Assembly (NCBI GenBank): GCA_025174535.1
Contig: JALBUN010000006.1
Coordinates: forward strand, 1,178,001 to 1,242,000
Reading direction: 5' to 3'
DNA: 64,000 nt
Origin: Cantharellus purpuraceus
Lineage: Eukaryota; Basidiomycota; Agaricomycetes; Cantharellales; Hydnaceae
In this document: piece by piece, positions 35,291 to 47,664 of the stretch
How the letters are laid out: each line of letters begins with the position of its first letter
Numbering within the stretch: the first letter of the stretch is position 1
Made by a program: the position numbers and the translations under genes
Notes under the pieces: model-generated
What the model saw: only the letters and a program-made list of their open reading frames with translations
Databases searched by the model: none
Told to the model about the DNA's origin: nothing

Positions 35291-38200
35291 ATGGCTTCCG
35301 AATCATCTGCTCCCGACTCTGCCCATCACTCTGAGATTCCCTCAGACACCATGACCCCACCATACGTTCCTAACGACATACTGGCATCAGCCAACGACCA
35401 CCCTCGGTGCTCTTCACTTACCATCGCATCCACTGATACTGCACCCAATGATCAGTCTGGTCCATCAGTCAGCCCCGCTAGCACATTACACCAAGCCTCC
35501 CCAGAGAACACAAACATGAACCTTCTACCCGTCCCAGTTACTACAGTCAATCACAGAAATCCTTCTCAATCGTCTTTCTTCGTCCCCGGAGATATTGGTA
35601 ACAGTGGTGAACCTGAAGCACTACCCCCCGAAATTGCGAAAGCAGACGTCTCGATTGCATGTACGTGCCACCTGTAAATACATTCTTTTCTCATTGACAT
35701 ATTTCCATCAGCCGATGGGAGCTTCGTGCAGACAACATCTCCCCTTGCTGCTCGAGAGCTCAAGAAATGTTACGACAGGATCCTCGGGGTGGGAGCAGGC
35801 GCTCAAGGCGTCGTTCGCTCGCCATATGCAATCACGGCTGTTCAGGATGAATTCGGTTCAACAGTTTTTCGGATAAGGTACGAGCAGTTTGGATGAGAGT
35901 ATGCTGTTTAAGCTTAGTACAGTCTTTCAGCCATCGCACAGCGCACGATGTCACCGCAGATGAAGTGTCATCCTCCGATCCTTCAGCCAGCTATTCAATT
36001 GGCCATGCAACAGGACATCGTCGCAAGGCACGCCTAAGCGTACATGATTTTCTTCCGTCGTCTATGTTTAAGTCAACTAGCGATGCTAATCCATCGTTAA
36101 GTACTACGTCCGTGGCTCTTGGCTCCGGATCGACACCACCTGCCAATGTGTCTGTTGGCCCTACTTTGCAAGGCCGTCGGAAGTTGCGGAAAACCCGCTC
36201 TAATTCCGATTTACAGATGCGTGTTACCGCCATCGGTACAGGCGGTGAAAATCCTGGCCATTTGAGTCCTCCACCACGGTCCGAACACTTCTCGATCGAG
36301 ATCAGAGACGAGTTGACAGCAGGCGCGGATCCGTTCGGTCAAGTCCTAGGGTGGTCAGCTGAGCTTGCGGCGGATACTAGGCCGCCAGTTCGAGCAGCGA
36401 GGTCTTCATCTGTCACTGAAGACCGTCGTGACCCACATGATACTCTCGCCCCCACTGATAAACCGGACGACCAATTGACTAGGCGTCCCTCAGTTTCGAC
36501 CTCCGTCGCACTGAGTAAGACAGTGGGGGAAGCTGGTATCGCACCGTTTGGCGACAATGTCCGTTTCACTGCCCCGGTGCAACGATCAGCCGCACCCCTC
36601 TCCTCGCAGCCTCCACAGCTACGAGAGATGCAGTCATTTGAATCTGGTCTCACAGCAAAAGTGGGCGATGATCGTGATGGGACGCCAGCCACCCCAAGGT
36701 CGAAGTCAATGGCAACTGACAAACAAGACGTGGCATTCTTGGCCGCCAAAAATCAGGCTCGCTTTTCCACGACAGTTTTTGACGTGCTCCAGACTTATAC
36801 CGGACTTCCGCTTCCATCGGCCCTTCTTTCGGCTCCTCCCACCGGCGCTACAATCAGGCTTTCTTTAGCTGACTCGGCTAATCCTAAAGACGACCCTCGC
36901 TTTGTTATTTGGGGCGAAATCCAGCCGGAAAGGTCACTTGTCGATGACGCTTCTGTCTCCCATTCACAAAGTAGTCATACCGATCTATCCAACTCAGCAC
37001 CTTCCTCAGGGCCTGGATCTCGGAAACGTAGCAATGCTCGTTCGCCACAATCGTTGAACGATGCTCCTCAAGTGGTGGTAAACTCTGAGTTTGCTCCGCA
37101 AACTGTGATAATCGCAGCAACGGTTGAACGTTGGATTTCTCAACTCACCTCGCAGTTTGATTATGATGAGTTGCTCAATTTCCTCTTGACATATCGCACA
37201 TACATCTCTCCCGTCGACCTGTGCCATCTCCTCATATGTCGGTTCCATTGGACTCTTGAGAGTTCTATATCTGTGCAGGATGAGACAGTGAAGCGGATTG
37301 TTGGTGTTCGGACATTTATCGCAATTCGATATTGGCTCCTTACATTTTTCCGCGAGGATTTTTTGCCCAACGTTGAGCTGCGTTCGTTGTTTGCGTCATG
37401 GCTTAACACTCTTTCCAAGGATCCAGCCTTGAAAAAACGCCCAGATGTACTGGTGAGTTTTTTTTCTTAACTACACCTTCTGGTCGTGTCTGTTAATGCA
37501 TCTGATCTAAGAACATTGTTCGAAAACTGAAGAAGATTGTGAGGGAATGTAAGGCGGCGCATTTCCGACACGGCCGATCAACTGTTGGACGACCTTCCAT
37601 GGACACTGGCGGACCTCCAAACTTCTCTGCTACAGAAACCTTGGGATCTATGAATCAGGATGTAGCCCTAGGAGGACAATCAGATAATGGCAGCCATAAG
37701 ATAGATGTGGAGCATGACGATTCAGACGTGGACCTTGATTTCACTCCTGTGGCAAGCGCCCGTCGCCCCGACATTTCGAACAGCGATGGAGCCAGCAACT
37801 CTCCCGTGTTACCTCTCAGTCCGCAGATAGTCCCGCTCCAAGGCAGATCGACTGCCACACCGTCTGCTAATACTATATTATTATCACAGCCCCTATCTGC
37901 AACTATTCTTGGACATGCCAAGGCAACAAAACCTGGCACAGACACACCTTTAACGCAGACCCCAACTTCACTCCCGGTCCAGCACAGTGCAATTTCGCGG
38001 GCGTTTGTGAACACGATAGGGAGACTCGGAAGGTGGAAACGTGTTCTCAACCAACGGTCCAGTGTCTCCCCTCCTCATTGTGGTGACATGTCGGCCTTCG
38101 ATCTCGAGCTGAATGCAACCGGCGACCTTCTCGCTGTGCGAGGTGGAGTAGAGGAATATCTGAAGATGCTCAACCTATCTCCACCGCTCCTCCCCAATGC

Positions 38201-40483
38201 ACAGTCAACGCTGAGTAAAGTTTCTTCTGAAAACGACACAAACCAACCAGTGCACCCCCCTGGTTTAGAGTCTTCTTCTACAGTAGACAGGGCCCAATAC
38301 GAAAACGAGAAGTCGGTGTCGTCTAGACCACCATCTGTGCAACTTGAAACTAGCGAGGAGGTGGAAGAAGTCAAGATGGAATCCACTTATCTTCCTAGGC
38401 GAGACTCATCAAGCAGCTTCTTAACTGAATCTGATGTCACTGACGAAGCTGGTCGGCTCACCTCCGAGGCTCAGCCGCCTCGCTGGGCACCTGAAGTTGT
38501 CTCTCTTGATGACTACGACCTATCTGACTCCAATTCTAGTTCGCATTCTCCTGCTAAGGTGCGGAGATTGCCCCGACGACTACCTCTGCGAAGAGACTTT
38601 CAATTTGTGCGCCGCTCAGTGGAAAGTGTGTCGTCTATGGGGATTCGTTCTCAATCCTCTTTTGCCTCGTCCAGTAACTCTGTGGCTGCCTCTATAAAAT
38701 CCCATCAGAGCTCGCATTCCACTGGACGACCGCTCGTCGCTGGCCATTTGCAGCAATGGCAGATTGAACTGATATCTGACGACGAGGATGAGGCTGGCGA
38801 TGCAGAAGCTGCTTTGCGCCGCTTGGAGGGTCAGATTGATTTAGATCGTCAACGAGAGAAAGACATGAAGGTCGGCCGTTGGTTGAAGACTGCTACTAGC
38901 CGGCAGCATCGTGACAGTGTCAGCAGCACTCATTCTGCAAGCCATCTCTTGGAGGTTGAAGATGAAGATGGGGAGGAGCAAGATCAACCTGACAATGAAG
39001 ATGTGACAGTTTCAATTGATTCGGTCTGGTCGTCCACCTTGGATGCGACCACTACATCGTCGGTCAATGTTACCAACGTATCGTCAGCAACACTCTCTTT
39101 ACAGCCCGCGTCGAATTCGACACCGCTTACTGCTGCGACTCGCACAACGCCTGTTGGGACTGTGACGGAACGAGATCGTTCGGGGAGCGTTGGATCTGCT
39201 CAGGTTTCTGTCTCGTCTAGCCCGAATTCGCGACCTCCTTCGTCTGCTGAGGTGGCTCCTAGACCTTCCATAATCAGCAGACCTTCCCGAAATCCCGCTC
39301 CTCCCCTACCGTCTAAATTTGGCACTCCCAATGTTCCCGCCGCACACCGATCCTTCATCCTTATGCATCGCTCCGAAACACTGGCCCAGCAATTTGCCAT
39401 CATTGAGGCTGAGATTTTCGCCAAGATTAAATTTGAGGAATTGGTTTTGCATCAATGGGGTCAATCTCTAGAAGACGTTGATGTGAGAGATTGGGTGCAG
39501 TTTATCAAAGACAGGGCCAGATTGAAGAATACGGGCAAAGTGTTGGATCCGACTTCGTCTGCAAAACTTAGCGCGATCCTCGCTCTTCGCGCCCGCTTTG
39601 ATCTATTGGTCAACTTCACCTCGTCAGAGATTCTACTGGCGCATGCCAGTGAGAGAGTCATGGTCGTCGAGAAATTCATCCGTATCTGTTGGGTGAGCAT
39701 TTGGGCTGCTCCGCTCCCGTTGGATCGCAGTAACTGATCTTCACGTTTTAGAAAGCGTATCTTTACAATAATTTCAGCACACTAGTCTCTCTGGTGGCAG
39801 GTTTACAAACACGATGGGTGAATCTGGCCATGGCTCGTCATTGGCATAAACTGGGCATGTGGGAACAGCGAGTATTCGATGACCTCAAGAAGTTCACATC
39901 TCGCACGGGGGAGTTTAAATACCTTCGAAATGCCACGGCTGCGCTTATCGACGCTCGTCCGCTGCATGTTGGGGTAGACGGTGTCAGTACTACTGGTACT
40001 TTTAGTGGGGCTAGTGCAATGTCAAAATCGAAGACTTCCGAAACCCGTGATGCGCCTCCTGCCTGTGTACCATTCTTAGGTATCTGGGTCATCAGTTCTA
40101 ACGTTTCCGTACTGACAGTTGTTCCAGGTATATATCTTGCGCAACTGTACGAGTATGAAAGGCTGCCCGACTTCATCGACCCCACTGCTCCGTCAGAACC
40201 GGTGCTTATAGATAGTGAAACGGGAACGCTTAGTTCCCCTTCGTATCCCGAGGCCTTCTTTAACCTGCAGCCATTACCTAGGGATTTGAGCCTCGAGCCT
40301 TTGATCAATGTCCACAAGCAGAGGCTTATCGCTGGGGTTATTAAATCCTTTGTCGCGGGACAACATCTAGCCACCAATATCCCCTTCAAAGTGGATCCGA
40401 AGTGTCACCAAAAGTGCCTCCGCCTTCGGTCGCTCGATTCTGAAGCATTGCATAGCATTGCAAAGTCTTTTGCAGAATCGTAG
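35291..40483 (+). CDS. Ras-family guanine nucleotide exchange factor (RasGEF-N plus Cdc25 domain)
   Basis: Six exons are inferred: 35291-35660, 35712-35877, 35931-37452, 37512-39692, 39752-40079 and 40128-40483, totalling 1,640 residues. After a Ser/Pro-rich N-terminus comes a short globular block (ELKKCYDRILGVGAGAQG). A RasGEF-N (REM) domain begins near VERWISQL and spans FDYDELLNFLLTYRTYISP to about residue 680. A disordered linker of roughly 600 residues follows. The catalytic Cdc25 domain runs from LAQQFAIIEAEIFAKIKFEEL through LYNNFSTLVSLVAGLQT and CVPFLGIYLAQLYEYE. The split layout with a long linker resembles Lte1-like GEFs, but a specific partner GTPase cannot be assigned. The last intron (48 nt) has no stop and is a multiple of three, so it could be retained. 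Confidence 0.9.
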
Positions 40484-40630
40484 TTCCTAGCTGCCTGTGT
40501 ATTATTGCGTTTGTGTTATTTGTTGTTTCAGCTAGCATTGTATATCAAAATCATAGATTACATTTTGTCCCCGAAAATTTGTCACTGTCACGCTGTGTAA
40601 GATCAGAGGTTTCCACACACCACAACTGCT

Positions 40631-41086
40631 ATGTCCCAAATTTGGATGCATTTAAGCCGCAACAATGTTTTCAGTCGACTTATGACCTCTCCACACCATG
40701 TCAACCCGCCCCAATCCCAGCAGACCCGTCTCGTCTCGAGTTCGCCCTATGGCAGAACACATGTCTGGAAGCATCGTCGTCCAAAGCTTCCTAATCCTGT
40801 AGTACCAATATTCCCGCAACAAGTTATATTGTCAGACGGTTCGACCTTTACACACTATACAACATCGCCTCGATCACGCATTCGATTGACCCGAGACTTA
40901 ACAAATAATCCTCTGTGGAATTATGGGGTGAGCAAAGGCGGGCTATTTGAAGATGAGGAGGGAAGCAGTGGGCGGATGGGAAGGTTTCGTCGAAAGTTTG
41001 AGGAGTTTTCGAGTAATCTGGATTGGGTTGCTGGAGAGAACGAATCTGCAATCGAGGAGTCGGCCACTGAGGCCAAGAAACAGTGA
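40631..41086 (+). CDS. Mitochondrial large-subunit ribosomal protein bL31m
   Basis: This is a single-exon 151-residue protein with a basic, Ser-rich N-terminus typical of a mitochondrial presequence. The core is FPQQVILSDGSTFTHYTTSPRSRIRLTRD followed by TNNPLWN, the bL31m signature, then GRMGRFRRKF and an acidic tail. An alternative start at the internal MTSPHH cannot be excluded. The stop lies 34 bases from the convergent MIC26/27 stop. Confidence 0.85.
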   Translation: MSQIWMHLSRNNVFSRLMTSPHHVNPPQSQQTRLVSSSPYGRTHVWKHRRPKLPNPVVPIFPQQVILSDGSTFTHYTTSPRSRIRLTRDLTNNPLWNYGVSKGGLFEDEEGSSGRMGRFRRKFEEFSSNLDWVAGENESAIEESATEAKKQ

Positions 41087-41120
41087 TCACGAGGCAAAAA
41101 ATTATTCTATGGATATGCAT

Positions 41121-41961
41121 CTATTTTGCCAGATCATCTACTTTGTTTTCAACACAATTTGCGATATCTTTCGCATCAACCTCCGTTTCCCCTACTGCTC
41201 TTTCGCTCAAACCCAGCGCATCTCTTAGCTTGAGGCCCGTTCTATCTTGCAGCTCAGTAACTGTGCGCTCAACACCTGCGACGGCTCCGTTCCGGGCTTC
41301 GATCCATGCTTCGCGTGCAGCCTCAGATGTAGAGACGATGCGTTGATTCAGTTGCTCGTGTGCATCAGCAAGTGCTGGGGCGTGCGCCCGTTCGAGGGAC
41401 GAAAAGTACCATGCGAGATTGTGGGATGTCTTTGGAAGGAACTGGTTCATGGAGATAAAAAGGAAGACAGGTGGAAGAGAAAGTCGGAGAAGAATCGACC
41501 TGTTGCGGGCGAGCACTGAAGCGGTCAGCGTTGCAACACCGACATACAGTGCCCCCGGAGCAAGGGTTTCATCGATGGGAATGATGGACTTCACACGTCC
41601 TAAATCCGGTCAGAATTAATCGACACCTATCTAAGGCGGATAGTGGCTCACTCTCAACGGCATGTTCGACACCTATCCAACGGTCAACCATACTTTGCAC
41701 TCGTGAACGGGCATTCCGATATGTAGAAGTAGCGGCATGACGAGCAGCAGTTATGTGTCCCTCTAACACAGAATGGGTTTGTACGAGGATAAGCTCTTTT
41801 CCAGGCTGGGGGTAAATGGATAGCTGCAAGTCTAATGATTTAGAGCTTGATTGGAAGTTTCTACGAGACGTACCTTTTCTTTAGTTCGACCACGATTTTC
41901 AGACTATAACAATCGCTGTGAGTGAGGAAGAGCTGTTGTCCTGGTACGTGCTGCTTACCAT
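41121..41961 (-). CDS. MICOS complex subunit Mic26/Mic27 (apolipoprotein O family)
   Basis: Four exons are inferred on the minus strand: 41959-41961, 41874-41903, 41652-41823 and 41121-41599 (227 residues). The first exon is just the ATG. The protein then reads SENRGRTKEKLSIYPQP, VDRWIGVEHAVE, VKSIIPIDETLAPGALYVGVATLTASVLARNR and two hydrophobic segments ending near NQFLPKTSHN, the APOO/MIC26-27 core that spans the inner membrane. The C-terminal tail is a long amphipathic charged helix. It is unclear whether it corresponds to Mic26 or Mic27. A second MICOS gene (MIC19) is 17 kb away. Confidence 0.85.
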
Positions 41962-42017
41962 CTTCCACTGGGTTATGTAAGCTATTCTGCATTTTCCTTG
42001 GTTTTCACTCAGCTTGT
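41962..42017. promoter_or_regulatory. 56-bp shared divergent promoter, MICOS subunit / PPR gene
   Basis: Only 56 bases separate the inferred start codons of two divergent genes for mitochondrial proteins. Transcription starts must lie within or across this gap, so their leaders or regulatory sites overlap. This depends on both start calls being right. Confidence 0.5.
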
Positions 42018-44906
42018 ATGCTTCCTTCTGCTCTGTTAGACTTGCTCAGTCACCGCCTATCTACCTCTAATTATGTATCTATCCTTCCTACCCAGGGAGC
42101 AGGCCGTGCAAGACATATTCAGCAGCTAGCGGTTTATCACCCGAAAGCTATCTTGGATGACCAAGAAATGCCAATGCTTAAAGCATCACATGGAGCAAGG
42201 TCTGTCTGTACTTTTCTATCTCTCTACTTTAATTCTTAGGGACTTTTTTCCTATCGATGAAGCGAGAGAAGTACACGAGGTGTTTACTTGAATCGGAAAC
42301 GTCAGGCTCAAACGCAAGTTCAAGCTCTTGCCGAGCTGGAAGCTCGTGTAGTTGCTTTGAAAGACACATTGTCAGTGTCACCAAAAGTCCGCCTGCTTTA
42401 ATCTTCTTTCTCTACATGAAAAACTCATACGCGTATCAGGACGACCAGGTATCTGGACCACATTTACCGGAAGCCGAGCTACAGGATATCTACAGGGACC
42501 TCTTGTCATATTCGGAAGTAGATGCGAGGGCCGCACTGGAGCATTCTAACACGGATATTCAAAATGATCATGTTCCAGACCTCCTTAGGAATGTCGAGGA
42601 GCGGTTGCCTACATTCGAGGCGGCTGTAGACGCCAACACGGCGCAAACTGGATTAGCTTCCAAACTTCTTGCTCGTATGCAAATGGATCGTTCTCCTATA
42701 GATCATAATAGTCGCTATGCTAGCTCATCTCAACATTGGGTACTGCAGGAGAATGGATCCCCTCTACGAAGAACGATTATCCGCCTTCGGACTATCATTG
42801 ACAAGATGGAGGCAATTTGGCCTCCCACAGAAGGCGAGCCATCATCAGTGACTACCAATATGCCCTATGGCATGCTGTCGAGTACAGAATGGGCAGCATT
42901 GTCGAAAGCCTGTGTGAGCAATGGATGCATAGTTAAACAGCCAGTTGATTCCTGACCTAGTGTCAACCAGCTTGAAACAAATGATGCATTAGCCTCAGAG
43001 GGCGTGCTTGATCTTATGAAAGTAAGCTATACTTGTTATGTGTCTTGGTATCCTTTTGATATTTTCTCTCAGCGTTTTGGCCTCATACCATCTGATGAAC
43101 AATATGATGGTGTTCTTGATTTCTATGCTACGAATGGGCTGGTAAATGAGGCTGATACTTTCTTCTCGCGTCTGGCAATCAGTACGTGACGTTCAAGCCT
43201 CCTATCAAGCATCTTGGATTACTCAACCACAATCATCTATAGATGTTACTAGAGATCGTCAGCGGGATCTTCTTGTCAAAGCCCGAGTCAGGGCCAGGCG
43301 TTTGAACGATGCTTGTGCTCTAATCCACTCGCTCGAAACACAAACTACACCTGCGCCTATGCAAAGTTACACTCGTGTCATACAAGCTTTATTCTGCCAG
43401 CGTGGACCGGGATCAGAGCAACACAAAGCTCAGGCATGGGATTTGTTTTCACACATGCGTTATGTCGCACACAGTACTGCCGATGAGTTTCTTTACACGG
43501 TGATGATAAGGGCGTGCGCTGAATCCGCAGATCCCGAAGCCGAACGTGCCCTGGATCTTTTTACAGAGATGACTGTAGACAAAAACATTCCCCCAACAAC
43601 GTACGCATACAATGCTGTCATTTTAACGTGCGCTCGCTCGAAAAAGTTTGCCTTGGAAGCATTTCGACTCGCCCGAGAGATGCTTAATTCTCATCGTGAT
43701 GCATATGGAGAGATACCAGCGCGCCTACGACCTGACATGGCTACGTTCAGCGCCCTTCTAGAAGCTGCGAAACGGCTCGGGGATCTACCGCGAGCACGCT
43801 GGATCCTTGCTCAGATGACAAGCGAAGCACAGAATGCGCGGGAGGGCGAGCAGTCTATATATATCGATGAACGGATCATGACGCATATTTTCCATGCCTA
43901 CGCATCGTACCGACCTCCCTTCCGTAGAGGTGCGGTGTCATTCGTGCAAGGGGAGGATGCAGTTGATCAGAGTTCTGAACTTCACGATGATGGCGAATCT
44001 GACAGCAGAGTTGAGGTCGCAGACTCCTCTCATAGTCCGGGTGTGCCACAAAGTCGCCAAGAGATCATCAAAGAAGTCACAACCCTTTTGGAGAGGATCC
44101 TCGAAGACCGACGAGAAGCCGCTGTAGACCGCGAAAACGCACTCCCCCCACATCATCCCGTGTTCGGACGTGTGTGCTTGACGGCTGCACTTCTGAACGC
44201 ATACATGGCGGTGCATTACACACACTCTCCACCCTCAGCTGCATATAAGGTGTACGCGAATCTCTTCGAGCCCCTGGGCATACGCAGGGACGCGTTCACG
44301 TACGTTCTTGCCCTTGAAGCGTATGCTCAAGCAAAGCGTGCTTCCAAAGAGGAGCTACAGGTTGCTCTGTCGGTTGCACGTGATGTTTGGAGACGATGGC
44401 GCCAGTTGGAGGACGGTGGGGTCAGTCAAATATTGAGTCGTCAAGACTCTGAAGGTGTCGACGCACGTGTGGTGGAGAGAGCCTGGAGTGCAATGATAAG
44501 ATTATTGGCTCTGTAAGCATGATCCTCCCCCTTCTTCCCAAGGGCACAGGCTCAGCATATGAACAGAAACGGATATCTGCATGAGGCTATCGATCACCTG
44601 CGTCAGTTTGTTGATCGCTATCCGTCCACTCTGGTTAAACAACCTTCGCCTCCTGATCCACGGCGATCAACTAGAACGTCGCTTTATGCGGAAAGACCAA
44701 TAGTCCGTTTCACAGAACGCTCCACAGTGCCGGAAGATCGCATTCCACCCTTCCTTACTTTCAGAGACCTAAATTTTTTGCACCACCGCGCCATTGCTGC
44801 GAAACGTCCTGATTACATTACATACATCACATGGGTTGCCAAATCCTACGAGGGTGCACTCAGACGACGACGAGAAGGCACCCTACGGCCTATAGTTGCG
44901 CGATAG
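42018..44906 (+). CDS. Pentatricopeptide-repeat protein (mitochondrial RNA metabolism)
   Basis: A multi-exon gene beginning MLPSALLDLLSHRLSTS. Exons were traced through a coiled region (LNRKRQAQTQVQALAELEAR), DDQVSGPHLPEAEL..., then PPR-type 35-residue helical pairs: TPAPMQSYTRVIQALF, TADEFLYTVMIRACAE, PPTTYAYNAVILTCARS and RPDMATFSALLEAAKRLGDL. The last exon (from about 44554) runs AQHMNRNGYLHEAIDHL to the stop. Fungal PPR proteins of this kind bind organelle transcripts for processing or translation. The apparent stop near 42290 disappears if intron 1 ends at GAAG or GAGAG near 42262 and not at the earlier TTAG. The 3' end is duplicated, in decayed form, at 50090-50470. Confidence 0.85.
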
Positions 44907-44943
44907 TTTGTGCCAGAGGTGCACGTTCTGAGGGCAGGCAATG

Positions 44944-45507
44944 CTATCTTAAACGACGATCTTGAAATTATTCTCCTTGGAACTACCATCTGAGTCACCA
45001 AGCCTCGTCGTTGTGCCTTGGGTAAGTTAGAAACGAGTTCTTTGTAGTGCTTTCTACCACCGAGGGTATACCAGACTCTTGCGATAAAATCGATGTTAAT
45101 TTTTACATCACACCAGGAAGTATTATGAACACTCAACAGGCTTAACACGACAACACCGATGGTTATAACGCTTGCATAATTCACGTTCTGTTAATATGCT
45201 TTGTTAGACATGCGTATGTTTATAAATTGATGCATGCCTTACCTGGGATGTGACGAAGTATATTTGGGAACGAACAAATGATGCACCCGAAGCTAGCATA
45301 AAGGTCAGGTCAGATACATGAAGCAAGTTGGAATTTGTTCCTTGTACCAAACCCAGCTGTGAACTAGGGTAAGTGACGACATCACAGCAACCAATCAAAT
45401 CAACGTACAGGCAACAAGTAGCCCAGCCGGCCAAGCCAACACCCATGTAGAAAGGACCTGGCTTGAATTTTACATCGAGGTGATTGTGATAGACATGACG
45501 AAGAATA
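44944..45507 (-). pseudogene. Amino-acid permease, C-terminal relic (copy 1)
   Basis: This stretch aligns with the 3' part of the intact permease gene (50541-51120): ILRHVYHNHLDVKFKPGPFYMG, the M..NYASVITIGVVVLSL segment and VWYTLGGRKHYKELVSNLPK are recognisable. Frames shift and stop between them. One splice donor (45242) is GT where the intact gene has GC. Homology ends inside an intron at about 45507. The missing middle of the gene is replaced by two other genes; the N-terminal piece is at 48786-49339. Confidence 0.8.
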
Positions 45508-45558
45508 ATTCTGATGTCGGAATATTGATATACAAAGGGTGCAACGTCGCAACAGCCA

Positions 45559-45836
45559 CTCAATCATTCGAAGACCCCCGAGCATCACACTTCTTCATAG
45601 GTGTATTTTATTTACATACTGGCGTTAAGATATTAGATAGGATGAGAGTGCATCCACATGAAATGTGGGTCGAATACGGGCCATAATGTAGACCAGTGTC
45701 TCAATCATCCGAAGACCCCCGAGCCTCACACTTCTTGATAACCGCATGGATTTTATTTACATACTGGCGTTAAGATATTATATAGGATGAGAGTACATCC
45801 ACATGAAATGTGGGTCGAATAGTGTAGATCAGTGTC
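45559..45836. repeat. Direct tandem duplication of ~140 bp
   Basis: Units 45559-45699 and 45700-45836 both begin CTCAATCAT and contain GAAGACCCCCGAGC, ACATACTGGCGTTAAGATAT and CACATGAAATGTGGGTCGAA. They are nearly identical. The right unit overlaps the stop codon of the hydrolase gene, so the repeat forms its 3' untranslated region. Confidence 0.85.
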
Positions 45837-47145
45837 GCAGACAATGGTCAAACGCCTTCAAGGCTCTCTCGGGCTCATCCCAAAATACCTGTTCAAAATC
45901 AGTCCAACCCAAGTTAACGGTTGACCATATGCGACGCACTGCATGATGCGCATCTTCAATAGATAGAAATTGTACTGGCTGGCCCATGTTTTCCTTTGCC
46001 AATCGCTCGATCTCAAACGCAGCATGAATGACAAGGCCAGGGGAAGAATCGCAATACAACGTCCACACGCCCAGCCTTGGCCAGAGTGACCTTGTCTTTG
46101 AGTCGAATAAAGCATTAAATGTTCGCGTGAACAAGAGGGATTCCGGACTAGTCATGACGAGGGGGGTATCGGAACGCCACACTGGCTCAGGGTCCAGCAA
46201 TGAACGTAATTCTTCGGGCGATAGAGAGGCCATATCACTCTTTCTGGTCGGATCGGGAGCACGAAACGCCAGTTTGGCAAGGTCGCGTGTGGAAAGGTCG
46301 CCATGCGCAAAGTAACTGGATGTCCAACGTGCGAATGCGTTTATACGTTCGCCGTGTGGAATCCCTTCGTCAAAAATTGGAACGTATAATTCAGGAGAAC
46401 TAGGGATCCCAAGCGCAAGTGTAGGTGGATCTTAAACTAATGAACAACAATCAAGTTTGGAGTTTCGCTAATCCACTCACCAAACACAATTAATCGACGC
46501 GTATATATCCGAAGTCGAGTGTGCACTGCTGACTGCAAGGATGAGGCAGCAGCAATAGCACATGAGGTGAACAAGTTGCCCAGGGACCATCCCATGATAC
46601 CTAATCCACCATCCATCCCGTCGGCAGTAGGTGGTGGCAGCTCTAGGGCATCGATAAGGCCATTAAGGAAAAGTGCGATCTCTACCCCCCTGGCCGTCAG
46701 GAAGGCCTCACGCTCGTCTGCATTCCCGTCAGTCACAACTTTCAATTCGGAGGGGCTGTACAATGATGATCCTATATAGTCGCGACGGTTTAGACAAACT
46801 AAACGCAAGCCTCTGGAGGGGGCAAGTGACAGAACGTGCTTGAATCCAGCTATTATATGAATATCTTCAGCGTGGAGTTTCCGTTTGTCCAACACATAAC
46901 TTACCACTATGAAATGATAGCCCATGCACTATGACCAGCGTCGTGTATAACTGGCACTCAGGTGCGCCGCTATCTAGATAAAAAAATTCGGTGGGCGTAT
47001 CAGTATCGGAATCTTTGACAGTAAGAACGGGCATGGTGAAATTTCCTGAGGCATCACTTTGCAACACTTCATGCGTTTTTATTCGATTTCGCGCGCGATA
47101 GACAACCTGATTTTCTCCTCTCGGTGGATCATAATCGCCAGACAT
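45829..47145 (-). CDS. Alpha/beta-hydrolase fold protein
   Basis: Three exons are inferred: 46905-47145, 46481-46849 and 45829-46430 (403 residues). Strand-turn motifs typical of the fold are seen: LVIVHGLSFHS with the oxyanion-hole HG, LRLVCLNRRDYIGSS, and the nucleophile elbow GIMGWSLGN (GxSxG). A C-terminal VQFSIEDAHHAVRRIW-like segment probably holds the catalytic histidine. No signal peptide or membrane segment is evident, so it is a cytosolic hydrolase of unknown substrate. An upstream in-frame extension to 47346 exists, but MSGDYDPPRG is the better start. It lies between the two halves of a broken permease gene. Confidence 0.75.
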
Positions 47146-47664
47146 GATTCCCCTGAACAGGGCAGTGATTGCCTTTGTCAAAATGAATAATGTCTCCCAA
47201 ATTGCATTTGTGTCTCTGACGATGACGTATTTGTTACCGCGCGATTGCCTTATTTGTCTCTCATGCATTACATTTTTGTCTCCGGTAGAGTGCTTTCTTG
47301 TCTCGGAGGATCGCCACCAGATTTCAAAGTCTGAGAATGATGTCACGGGTAGCGACTAGGCGCAAGCGTTATAATACGGGATTCGGGAAGGAAATCGTTT
47401 ACTTACGGAGTCGCAGCAAGCGGTGGAGAGAGGTTATAGTTGCGAATTATTGCTACATTAATTAATGACAGTTATCAAGCTTACTGAAATGCGCCCCTTG
47501 ATCATCGCCATTCCTGAAAGACTGCGTAGGATGGTAGCTGTACCCAGTTTATCGCTGGGACTACCCCACGGAAATGTTGCCAAGCATGGCAAAATAATAT
47601 AGGAGAGCGGGAGTCAAATGTAGTAGGCCGAGCGGAGAAGGTTGGGCGTTATTGCAATGAGTGT
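47146..47664. other. Gap between hydrolase and OB-fold genes
   Basis: No gene is supported. It should carry the hydrolase promoter and the 3' region of the OB-fold gene. An in-frame upstream reading of the hydrolase (to 47346) is low in family-like sequence and probably non-coding. Confidence 0.4.

Noticed and set aside
42240..42300. Frameshift or stop in the PPR gene after ARDFFPIDEAREVHE
   Set aside because: Using a later acceptor (GAAG or GAGAG near 42262) leads directly into LNRKRQAQ in frame, so no mutation is needed.
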